Assembly: GCA_001643675.2 (NCBI GenBank)
Contig: LSRY02000008.1
Location: forward strand, 1,127,501-1,191,500
DNA: 64,000 nucleotides
From: Monocercomonoides exilis
Taxonomy: Eukaryota; Preaxostyla; Oxymonadida; Polymastigidae
Reading direction: 5' to 3'
The position numbers were made by a program, and so were the translations under genes. The notes beneath the pieces are model-generated. The model was not told the origin of the DNA. It ran no database searches and was given only the letters and a program-made list of their open reading frames with translations. Positions 54,495 through 64,000 of this stretch are shown here, piece by piece (the first letter of the stretch is position 1; each line of letters begins with the position of its first letter).

Positions 54495-55640
54495 TAATGA
54501 AAATAAAGCAAAAAATAAATGTGGTGGTTTTTATTAGTCAGGACATTTTTTTAGTAAGCATAGGAAAACAAAAACAAGTTAAAAATGAACAAAACAAATT
54601 GTGACAAGTTTTAATATATTTATTTGAATTCGTATTTAAAAAATAATATGCTCTGATTTTATTTTTGTTTTGTTTCGAATAAAGATCTCGAGAGTTTGTG
54701 TTTGTTTAATTTTCAAATTATTTATTTATTCATTTTTTTTTTTCATATTTCCCCTTTCCGCTTGTCTTTAACAATTTGTCTCAGTAATGCAAGAAATCGT
54801 CTGTTATTGTTATTATTTAAAACATCATTTTTTATTCAATTTGTTTGAACGAAAAGTGTGAAAAGTTCCAATTTCTGATTTATTATTTTCTAAAAAAAAA
54901 AAAAAAAGACTGAATGAATGTTAAATATTGACATTAAAGAAGTTCACTAATTTTATCAAAATTCAATGCAAAAAGAAGTTTTGTGAAAAAATCAATAAAT
55001 GTTTCATTTTGCAAAAGCATGAATATTTTTCGATTTTAATCATGTGGACTTTCTTGGAAGTCACATTGTTCTTATCATTTCATCTGGTCAGTTATTAACA
55101 GGTGCCCTCTTTTCATTTATCCAAACATAAATGTTTTTCAAACCAAACATCATTCTTTTTCAAAAACAAAAATTGTGTTTTGAAATCTGAGTTATATTTT
55201 AGAATTATTGTGTCTGAGATTATTTCATTTTTTTTATTATGATTTTTATTTTTGATCAAAGACTTGTTCGTGGGATAAGAGCACTTGAGTGTTGAAGGTT
55301 ATGATATGGGTGATTGTTTTTGAAATCATAACTTTCATACAGGGGTGTGGCCATTGACATTTCATCCTTTGACATGAACATTGCCACTGAAACCAAGTTG
55401 ATCGAAACATAGAATTTCCGACTTTGGTGAACAATCAAAAGCCAAAAAATGACAATCAACTTCATGTGGATTTCTGCTCACCTTTGTTATCAAACAAACT
55501 CGAACAATCAAAATCAATTTTCACTGAGACTTCCTGAATGAAAAACAATAATTTTGAAAAGGATAAAACATCCAAAGAAGTTCAAATTTTGTTTCAATGA
55601 TCAAAAATTTTGAAGAGAACTCACAAATTATTGATTATGT
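54495..55640. other. AT-rich inner part of left palindrome arm
   Basis: No gene. A MITE-type end (GGGTGATTGTTTTTGAAATC then ATAAC) lies at about 55309-55333, with its mirror at about 56113-56137. Confidence 0.5.
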
Positions 55641-55804
55641 TTTTTATTCTATTGATTTTTTTTTTTCAATAACAATAGAGCATTCAAAAAAAAATTTTCT
55701 TCATCGTTCATCACTCGTATTTTTGAAGCATGTTGAATTAATATTTATTATATGGTTTAATTTATTTCTGTTGAAATCATAAAATAATTTGAAATCAAAA
55801 AATT
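55641..55804. other. Central spacer of giant palindrome
   Basis: About 165 nt of unpaired AT-rich sequence separates the arms. The last arm bases before it still show partial matches, so the boundary is gradual over about 20 nt. Confidence 0.8.
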
Positions 55805-56953
55805 ATTTCATCAATAATTTGAAAGTTCTCTTCAAAATTTTTGATCATTGAAACAAAATTTGAACTTCTTTGGATGTTTTATCCTTTTCAAAATTATTGT
55901 TTTTCATTCAGGAAGTCTCAGTGAAAATTGATTTTGATTGTTCGAGTTTGTTTGATAACAAAGGTGAGCAGAAATCCACATGAAGTTGATTGTCATTTTT
56001 TGGCTTTTGATTGTTCACCGAAGATGGAAATTCTATGTTTCGATCAACTTGGTTTCAGTGGCAATGTTCATGTCAAAGGATGAAATGTCAATGGCCACAC
56101 CCCTGTATGAAAGTTATGATTTCAAAAACAATCACCCATATCATAACCTTCAACACTCAAGTGCTCTTATCCCACGAACAAGTCTTTGATCAAAAATAAA
56201 AATCATAATAAAAAAAATGAAATAATCTCAGACACAATAATTCTAAAATATAACTCAGATTTCAAAACACAATTTTTGTTTTTGAAAAAGAATGATGTTT
56301 GGTTTGAAAAACATTTATGTTTGGATAAATGAAAAGAGGGCACCTGTTAATAACTGACCAGATGAAATGATAAGAACAATGTGACTTCCAAGAAAGTCCA
56401 CATGATTAAAATCGAAAAATATTCATGCTTTTGCAAAATGAAACATTTATTGATTTTTTCACAAAACTTCTTTTTGCATTGAATTTTGATAAAATTAGTG
56501 AACTTCTTTAATGTCAATATTTAACATTCATTCAGTCTTTTTTTTTTTTCTTTTTTAGAAAATAATAAATCAGAAATTGGAACTTTTCACACTTTTCGTT
56601 CAAACAAATTGAATAAAAAATGATGTTTTAAATAATAACAATAACAGACGATTTCTTGCATTACTGAGACAAATTGTTAAAGACAAGCGGAAAGGGGAAA
56701 TATGAAAAAAAAAAATGAATAAATAAATAATTTGAAAATTAAACAAACACAAACTCTCGAGATCTTTATTCGAAACAAAACAAAAATAAAATCAGAGCAT
56801 ATTATTTTTTAAATACGAATTCAAATAAATATATTAAAACTTGTCACAATTTGTTTTGTTCATTTTTAACTTGTTTTTGTTTTCCTATGCTTACTAAAAA
56901 AATGTCCTGACTAATAAAAACCACCACATTTATTTTTTGCTTTATTTTCATTA

Positions 56954-58843
56954 TCAAACATGAAAAAAAATAAAAAATGATAATAAATACATAATAACTT
57001 CCTCCGACGAGAGTGACCCATTCCCATCAGATACAACAACCACACTCTGTGAAGAAGGACTTGAATTTGAGTTGCAGTCAACCTTCAAGTGGCTCATTCC
57101 AAGATGACCTGTTGACACGCTGAATAGCTCTCTTGTTGATAAAAGTGCTCCTGTTCCGATCAAACTCTCCGTCCTCCCTTTCCCAATGACCGAAATCTTC
57201 TTTGTCCCAATCTCAACTGTTGTTGTCTCGCTTGTGTGATCCCCGCCCATCAGTGTGACTGACAGACTCACTTGAATCACGCTCTTTTCAACTGCAACAC
57301 CAATGGTTCTGCATGCATATGATTCATTCACTCCGCACAACTCTTCTGCGTTTCCTCCACTCACAGCCACAAATCGATTGAGAATCCCTCTCTTCAGCCA
57401 ATCCTTCTTTTCTGTGTGCTGAAATGTCCAACCCGTTGAACTCGAATAATCATGTCCATAACACACTCTCTTCTCGTCTGTGTTTGTGGTGTAGCATTCA
57501 TAAAATGGATTGTCTGAATTCAAAAAGACATTGTAATAATCCAGATATACCATATCGTGGCCAAGTGGGGGATTGGCTGAACATTTGCATCCGTGGAAGA
57601 AGAGGAAATAACAATAAACCGTTTCATCCGAAACAGCTTGTTTTGCTGGCTCCAAATGAAGCCCTCCTCCACATGCAGTTGCTGAACATGAAATAAACTG
57701 AATGCTCCTCATTTTAAATTGATTGGGAACAGTTTTACAAAACATGCCTCCGCCGCCTGTGCTTGTAAGTGAACATGAAGTGAAACTGCAGTCAAACACG
57801 CATGCACTCTCCCCTCCTCCACTTTCTGTTTCAATACATCCTGTTTCTGAAACCTGAAAATTTTCAAGAAGAAGTCCTCCTCCGTAATTAACTGCTTTAC
57901 AATTCTGGAATTCACAACCGCTGATTCGGGCACATGATGAAATGGTATGAGCATACATTCCTCCTCCATATTGATTTTGTGCTGTACACGCATTGAACAC
58001 ATTATTTTCGATACGCACAGACATAACTGTCAAGCACATAATTCCACCTCCACGGCTGTATGCAAAGCAATTATTAAACAGACAATTCGAAACTGAAAGT
58101 TCTCCATTTCCCTTGTTGTACATGAAAATGGCCCCTCCACTCGATATCCCGTCTGTGGTGGAATCAGCTTCTCCTGTTGTCCTCGATCCACTCCATTCGC
58201 ACCAAGTGAATGAATTTGCTCCATTTTCTGTTTCGTTCTGTCTGTCTGGAGTCAGCGTATGACCTGCATTTCCTTCACATTTAACATTTCTTGTCCTGCA
58301 ACATCCAACGAATGATGTATTTGAAACAGATAAGGAAGCCAAGGGATTGTTGAGGGAAGGGACAATCCCTCCATCATATGCATCACAAACAGAAGTGAAT
58401 GAGCAACTGCTCATCAAACACGAGGTTTGGGCTGACGCAGTGGTTGGAGGTGAGCATGCATCATTTGCTGTTGAGATGTTGAAAAATGATAATTTGGAGA
58501 GGGATACAAGGGGTATTGAAGGGGATGAGAGGAATGGGGCTGATGAGACACAAAAAGAAGAGAAGTGTGATTCGCTCACCGAAATACTCCCTTCAATGCC
58601 TTCTCCATCTCCATCTCTTTCTCTTTCTCTTCCTCCTTCTTCTTTTTCTTCACCTCCACCCTTCTCCCCTCCATATCCCTTCCCTCCAAACAGCCTTCCC
58701 GAGTATATCTCTCCCCCTCTTCTCCACCCTTTCAATGTGATGTTTGTCAACACCCCAATGCTCCCACTCACATCAAATGCCCCTGCCTCATTGTCCCTCC
58801 CCATCCCCACAACAAACTTTTCATCTTCTTCCCCTTTTCTCAC
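56954..58843 (-). CDS. Truncated beta-helix copy in right arm, 629 codons
   Basis: It is almost identical to 52605-54494. One visible amino-acid change is Tyr to Cys in the rung SATA[Y/C]GGGLHLEP. It has the same missing 5' and 3' parts. Confidence 0.7.
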   Translation of the reverse strand: MRKGEEDEKFVVGMGRDNEAGAFDVSGSIGVLTNITLKGWRRGGEIYSGRLFGGKGYGGEKGGGEEKEEGGRERERDGDGEGIEGSISVSESHFSSFCVSSAPFLSSPSIPLVSLSKLSFFNISTANDACSPPTTASAQTSCLMSSCSFTSVCDAYDGGIVPSLNNPLASLSVSNTSFVGCCRTRNVKCEGNAGHTLTPDRQNETENGANSFTWCEWSGSRTTGEADSTTDGISSGGAIFMYNKGNGELSVSNCLFNNCFAYSRGGGIMCLTVMSVRIENNVFNACTAQNQYGGGMYAHTISSCARISGCEFQNCKAVNYGGGLLLENFQVSETGCIETESGGGESACVFDCSFTSCSLTSTGGGGMFCKTVPNQFKMRSIQFISCSATACGGGLHLEPAKQAVSDETVYCYFLFFHGCKCSANPPLGHDMVYLDYYNVFLNSDNPFYECYTTNTDEKRVCYGHDYSSSTGWTFQHTEKKDWLKRGILNRFVAVSGGNAEELCGVNESYACRTIGVAVEKSVIQVSLSVTLMGGDHTSETTTVEIGTKKISVIGKGRTESLIGTGALLSTRELFSVSTGHLGMSHLKVDCNSNSSPSSQSVVVVSDGNGSLSSEEVIMYLLSFFIFFHV

Positions 58844-59608
58844 TCTTCTTCAAATGCTCCTCAAAACATTCTCTCTTCAAATTCCTTTTTCCTCCATTTC
58901 CTCGCCATTCATTCCTTTTCAATCTGTTTTCTAATTCATACCTTCTTTTTCTCAAATTCTTTTCAGACTCCCTCTTTTGTCATCTCATCAGCTTTTCGCT
59001 CTTTCTTCTGTCGCTTCCCCTCCTTTTCTAAAAATCCTAATCTCTTTTAAATAAATATATATATACAAAAAAAAGAAAGAAAAGAAATTACAAGATAAGA
59101 TGCTATTATTATGATAAATAAAAACTCATGCCTTTTTCATTCGCTCCTCTTCACTGACTTTTTCTTTCTTCTTCTTCTTCTAATATTGATTCTTTCTTCC
59201 ACCTCATCCATCTTCTTCGCCTTTGATTCCAATCTCATTGTCAATCTCATTCCTTTCCTTTTCTCCTGAAACATTTTCTCTTTCCAATCCTCACATTTCC
59301 TTCTTCTCCAAGAACTCCAAAATCCCAAATCTCTGAATTAGATGAAAAAGAAGATGAAAAAGAAGGGGAACGAAAACCTGAATAAAACAAAACAAAAAAA
59401 AAAATAAAAGGCTAATGATGGCAAAGAGAAAGAGAAAGATGACGAAAAGAATCAATGGATTTCTTTTTAAAAGCGAAGAAGAATTAGATGATAATGAAAT
59501 AGAATATGGCAAAGAAGAAGTCAAAGGCGAAGAATTCGATGAAGATGTGTCTCGTTAATAAAAAAAATAGGAAGAGAAAAAGAAAAAAACAAAGATAACA
59601 AAAAATGC

Positions 59609-59648
59609 GAAGATGAAGAAGATGAAGAAGATGAAGAAGATGAAGAAG
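59609..59648 (-). repeat. 9-nt microsatellite, shorter allele
   Basis: Mirror of 51783-51840 with about two fewer units. Confidence 0.85.
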
Positions 59649-59674
59649 GATGAACAACACAAATCCACCTCCAA

Positions 59675-61383
59675 TCAGATTTTCTTCTTCTCTTTGCCCA
59701 TTCCAATAACTGAAATCTTCTTTGTCCCAATCTCAATTGTTGTCACCTCGCTTGTGTGATTCCCGTTCATCAGCGTTATTGTCAAGCTAATCTGTATCTC
59801 ACACATCTCAAACGCCTTCTTCACTGTCTGACACGGAAATGTTGTATTTGCCCCACACAACTCAAAATTATCATTTCCATTCGCTGACACATAGATCGTC
59901 TTGTCCTTCAGCCAATCCCTTTTTGATGTTTGGTCATATATCCAGGTCCCTGATGGATTATACGCATAGCACACTCTCTTATCATCTGTATTTGTCGTGT
60001 AGCATTCATAGAACGGGTTAATTGATGATAAATACAAATTATATGCATCTACAAAATAGGCATCATGCCCATATGGATTGGAGGTTGTTCTGCATTTGCA
60101 TTCATGAAAAAATAAGAAGAAACAATAAAATCCATCATTTGGCGCTGTTGCTCGATTTGGATACAGCTCCAACCCTCCGCCATACGCCGCTGCTGAGCAT
60201 GAAATAAATTGGACGCTCCTCATTTTGAATTGTGTGGCAGGAATATTAACACAACGCATGCCCCCTCCGTCAGTGCTTGTGACCGAGCATGAAGTGAAAA
60301 TGCAGTCAAACACACACGCACTCTCCCCTCCTCCACTTTCTGCTTCAATGCATCCTTGTACTGAAACCTTGAAATCATTTAGATAAAGTCCTCCTCCATA
60401 GCTATTTGCTTTGCAATTCTGGAATTCACATCCGCTGATCCGAACACACGATGAAATCAAATAAATGAACATCCCCCCTCCATATCGATTTTGCGCATTA
60501 CATGAATCAAATGTGTTATTCACAATCTCAACTGATTTAATGTTGTAGCAATTAATACCTCCACCGCACCAATGCGCAACGCACTCACAAAACACACAAT
60601 GCGAAACTGAAACAGTGGCAGATGACTGATTGTACATGCAGATTGCCCCTCCGCTTGACACTCCATCAGCCCACGAGTCACTTTCTCCTGTCGTCTTCGA
60701 TCCGCTCCATTCGCACCAAATGAATGAGTTTGCTCCATTATCCGTTGTATTTTGTCTCCCTGGAGTCAACTTTCCATCTGCATTTCCTTCACATACAACA
60801 TTCCTTGTTCGACAACACCCAATAAATGAGGTGTTTGAGGCTGTTAAGGAAGCCAAGGGGTTGTTCAGAGAAGGAACAATCCCGCCATCATATGCATCGC
60901 AAACTGATGAGAATGAACAGCTGCTCATCAAACATGAGGTTTGAGTTGACGTAGCGGATTGAGGTGAACATGCATCATTTGCTGTTGAGATGTTGAAAAA
61001 TGATAATTTGGAGAGGGATATAAGGGGAATAGAAGGTGATGAGAAAAATTGGCAAAAGAAGAGAAATGAAATTCATTCACAGAAGTTCTTCCTTTCCCTT
61101 CACTTATTTGCCACATGATCCTTTGTGCCATATCGTAAAATATCCCAATGCAGCTGTATCCATTTTCCTGCCTCATCTGCTGCTGCTTCCAAAAAAAATT
61201 TTTGTAAATAAAAAATTCCACAAAAATATCTTTTCCCATTCTCTTCAGTTTTTTCCGCCTGGCTCATTCTGCCAAACACTCTTCTGCTGCTGTTTTCTCC
61301 CAATTTCTTCCAGGAATGCCCAGAAAAAAAAGCAGTGTTTCCACATCCCATGTTTCATGCTCCCCCAGCGCTTCTGGCAACAC
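59675..61383 (-). pseudogene. Truncated beta-helix copy in right arm (frame break near N-terminus)
   Basis: It mirrors 50048-51756. The beta-helix block is uninterrupted from about 61045 to 59675 because the T-run that is short in the left arm is one base longer here (FFLFFHECKC is intact). Near 61065 a T-run is one base shorter than in the left arm, which shifts the N-terminal segment (60928-61239) out of frame. Each arm is therefore broken at a different place. Confidence 0.65.
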
Positions 61384-61633
61384 CTGATCGCATCACACAT
61401 CAATCAAATCAAAAAAAATACAAATAAAAATAAAAAATGGAACATGAAGAAAATGAACAAACAAGAATAAAATACCTCCACAAATCTTCATTTCCCTTCA
61501 CTCCCCTCATCCCCTGTTTGCCTCTCTCCAATTAACTCTCACCCCAACATCATCCACTCCAAGCACCACACCACACCACGCCTTCGCTTTTCAAATCCAA
61601 TTCCAAAAAAAAAAATAATATGTTGTTTTCACA

Positions 61634-62540
61634 CTCTCTTCCATTGCCCATTCAACCTCACTTTCACCATTCTTCTCTTCCCTTCTTCCTCCATCCAGCC
61701 CTCAACCAAAAAAAAATATAGAATATCTCTTCTTCCCATCTTCTGCTCATTCTTCAAGCAAGGATTAAAAGAATAAACAGTCTGCGCTCCATCGACATCC
61801 CTCAGGCAACATATGATGGCTTTCCGCGCATCTTTCGGCAATTCACTCAATATTCTGAATAAAAATATGTATCAAATAAAAAATATCATGAAATTTTTAT
61901 TTAAGAAAATATACAAATTTGTAAAAAAAAAATGTGAAAGATATTTTTAAAAAACAAAACAAAACAAATAATAACAAACTATTTTATAATGAATTTTCTT
62001 CACACACTTTTTCTAATTCGTCCTTTCTTCTTCATTTCCTTTTTTTTCCCCAAAATATCGTTCCTTTCTGTCAGCAAAATTCATTTATCCCGGCTACGTT
62101 TCTTTTCCACTTCTCCTAAATATTAACAAAAGCTCAATCCTCTGTTCTGCTTCCTCTCGAATTACCTCCACAAACTCCATTCCATAAAAATGCAAGCAAT
62201 GAAGAAGATTCCATCTGAAGAATCCTTTCCCATCTCTTTCCCAAATCTTCTTCTTCTTCTCTCCATTTCCCCTCAAAACAACAGCAATACTATCCCACTA
62301 AATATCACAATCCCTGTCCCCCCAGCTCCCATTCCCCTTCTTCCAACCAAAAAAATATAAATATCTCCATCCTTTTTCTGTCTCTTTCCATTGCAAAACA
62401 CCTCCCATAATCAGCTCCTCATCTTCCTCTGCCTCCACACCTCCAATGCAAAGCGCCAGCGCTGATGTTCCTTCTTCCTGTCTTCCTCCGCACCCACCTC
62501 CATCACTTGCCCTGCAATCGCCTGGCGCGGCCAAACGGTC
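61634..62540 (-). pseudogene. Upstream exons of the beta-helix gene in the right arm
   Basis: It mirrors 48891-49797 with the same candidate splice sites and the same in-frame TAG. The first 60 nt of the block differ at many positions from the left arm (start MAAPGDCRASDGGGCGGRQE here, against LDAPLICGASVGGGGRGRQE there). Confidence 0.5.
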
Positions 62541-63347
62541 CTTTCAATAAAAAATAAAAAAAGATAAAAAAATATCTCTTTCTTTTTTTTTCTTCAACCC
62601 CACTTCTCTTTCTTATCAAACATACATCAGCAAAAATTCTCCCTCTTGCTCCGCCTCATATGAGCCCTCTTCTCTCTCCCTGCATTTGAAAAAAATCACA
62701 TCTCCTCCCCATTTCTTCTCCATCTCAAATCCTCACCTCCAAAAAATATATTCCATTCACTCCACCCATCTTTTCCCCCTCTATTCCCTCCTCGCCCCAC
62801 CTTCAACACAACAAATTCCATTTTTCAAATAATAAACGCAACTTCCACACCTTCCAACTCACAAAAATCGAAAAAATAACCCCTCCCAAACTCCATCCCT
62901 ATCCATCTCCCACGCATCCATTTTGCCTCTTAAACCTCCCAAAAACACCTCTTTTCCACAAAAAACATTCTTTTATCGCTCCTTTCCCTCTCAAAACCTT
63001 GTCTCCTCCAAAAACTCAACCCCATCACTCCACACCATAAATCCATCCTTTTACAATCGCATTGTCTTCATATGCCCGTTCAGCCACGGCACATCGAGTA
63101 GGACTTTCTTTTCTTTTGTGGCTCTAATTCGTTATGGAACATGATCAAGAAATGCCAAATGCTCAGAAACTGCCAACGGGGTCAGATTCAGAAGCTAAAA
63201 CAAAGACAGGTTGACTAAGTGAAATATTTTTAGTGAAAGGGTTGGGTATTACAAAGAATATCCGCTTGATGGAAGATGAAATTGTTCATATTTATTGATG
63301 GAATGCTGTGGAGCAACAATATTTTCGATGGAAATGAAGAATTTTCA

Positions 63348-64000
63348 ATGTATGTATTTTATATTGTTCTATATGTTGTGAAGATATTTCCATCCGTAAC
63401 CTCTCCAAAGTCGTGATTCAGACGATTTATAAAAAATGGACAATTTATTCCATGCAGAGCAAGACAGAGAGGAAGGGAGCCAAATGTTATCTTACAAATA
63501 TATTACTAGAGCCTAGATGTGTTTTGTTACGAATGTTTATGCTTCTTATTATGGACTCAACATGCTCTGGATAGAAATTTGATGAAAAATGAATTTTAAT
63601 GGAGCAGAAATCAACGGTATTGGAAAATGTTCAAAGCTATAAAGGAAATCTGAAAGATTTGCCCGAATAGGGAACCTTTTTGAAGATGGCGGGGATATTT
63701 TCAGAAAAATTTTGTTGGGGAGATTGGGGCAAATAACTGAAACAGGATATTGGAGGCAGTTGGAGCAGAACAAGGCGCATTTCTTGGAATAAGAAGGGCA
63801 AGACATTGCTTTTATGGACCGGGGGGAGCGATGGAACTGGATTTGATTACTTGGCTTTTGAACCAAATATACGAGAAAATCAGAAAGTTTGGCGTTATAC
63901 AAGAAGCTTGGAGTGGATTACAGGCAAAATGGACTTTGAGTCATTTGACCTTTGTCTTCAGCCTTCTATCATTGAAACGTTATTCACAAGAGCAGAGAAC
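63348..64000 (+). pseudogene. Degenerate gene with signal-peptide-like start (right arm, cut by window end)
   Basis: Mirror of 47350-48080: start MYVFYIVLYVVKIFPSV, then TGA, then the same protein-like pieces, still matching at the window end. Confidence 0.45.

Larger units (their letters stand above)
47428..55640 (+). repeat. Left arm of giant palindrome (at least 8.2 kb)
   Basis: It is the reverse complement of 55805-64000 (paired coordinates sum to 111428-111449). Identity is very high. Differences seen include a two-unit change in a 9-nt microsatellite, single-nt homopolymer changes, isolated substitutions and one clearly diverged patch at 48897-48955. The true outer end of the arm may lie further left, because the partner runs off the window. 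Confidence 0.9.
55805..64000 (-). repeat. Right arm of giant palindrome, runs off the window
   Basis: It mirrors 47428-55640 and is still matching at the last base of the window, so the palindrome is longer than 16.5 kb. Confidence 0.9.

Noticed and set aside
1-64000. CRISPR array or bacterial operon structure
   Set aside because: No regularly spaced direct repeats with unique spacers were seen. Gene density, the intron and the protein families are eukaryotic.
1-64000. tRNA or rRNA genes
   Set aside because: No cloverleaf-type or rRNA-like conserved block was recognised by eye. A covariance-model search would be needed to exclude short tRNAs.
47428-64000. Palindrome as a pure assembly or hairpin-read artefact
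   Set aside because: The arms differ by a two-unit microsatellite change, a clustered diverged patch and opposite indels, more than a duplicated read would show. It still needs raw-read confirmation.

Overview
The window looks like AT-rich nuclear DNA of a microbial eukaryote. One large gene has a 60-nt GT-AG intron. The dominant gene family encodes secreted, glycine- and cysteine-rich parallel beta-helix (pectin-lyase-fold) proteins, and its full-length member carries a transmembrane segment and a kinase-like tail. From general knowledge, large families with this architecture are typical of metamonads such as oxymonads (for example Monocercomonoides); that assignment is inference, not proof. 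The intact 9-kb gene contains no in-frame TAA, TAG or TGA, so it follows the standard code.

Layout. 1-6.7 kb: pieces of one or more Ser/Glu/Lys-rich low-complexity proteins on the + strand, mostly in a single reading frame broken by stops. 7.6-7.9 kb: a beta-helix remnant. 8.5-20.2 kb: a large inverted repeat (arms of about 3.4 kb) whose arms each carry a virus- or plasmid-type SF3 primase-helicase with in-frame stops. Between the arms lie a second, smaller palindrome and a truncated beta-helix gene. 22.0-31.1 kb: the intact gene on the - strand, encoding signal peptide, about five beta-helix modules, TM segment and pseudokinase-like C-terminus (3001 aa after splicing). 31.4-35.2 kb: extreme polypyrimidine/polypurine DNA and a frameshifted second-type beta-helix gene. 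36.5-38.6 kb: a gene split by a 1.24-kb transposon-like element that itself contains a near-perfect palindrome. 38.6-42.3 kb: AT-rich, with short MITE-like elements. 42.3-46.0 kb: two truncated beta-helix copies. About 47.4 kb to the window end: a giant palindrome with arms of about 8.2 kb and a spacer of about 165 nt at 55.7 kb. Each arm carries two more truncated beta-helix copies and the upstream exons of one of them.

How it fits together. One apparently expressible receptor-like surface gene is surrounded by partial copies that all cover its N-terminal part and lack the membrane anchor and kinase-like tail. Many copies sit in inverted repeats whose arms stay nearly identical. This could be a recombination-driven reservoir of surface-protein variants, or simply family expansion and decay in a repeat-rich region. 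The sequence alone cannot decide between them.
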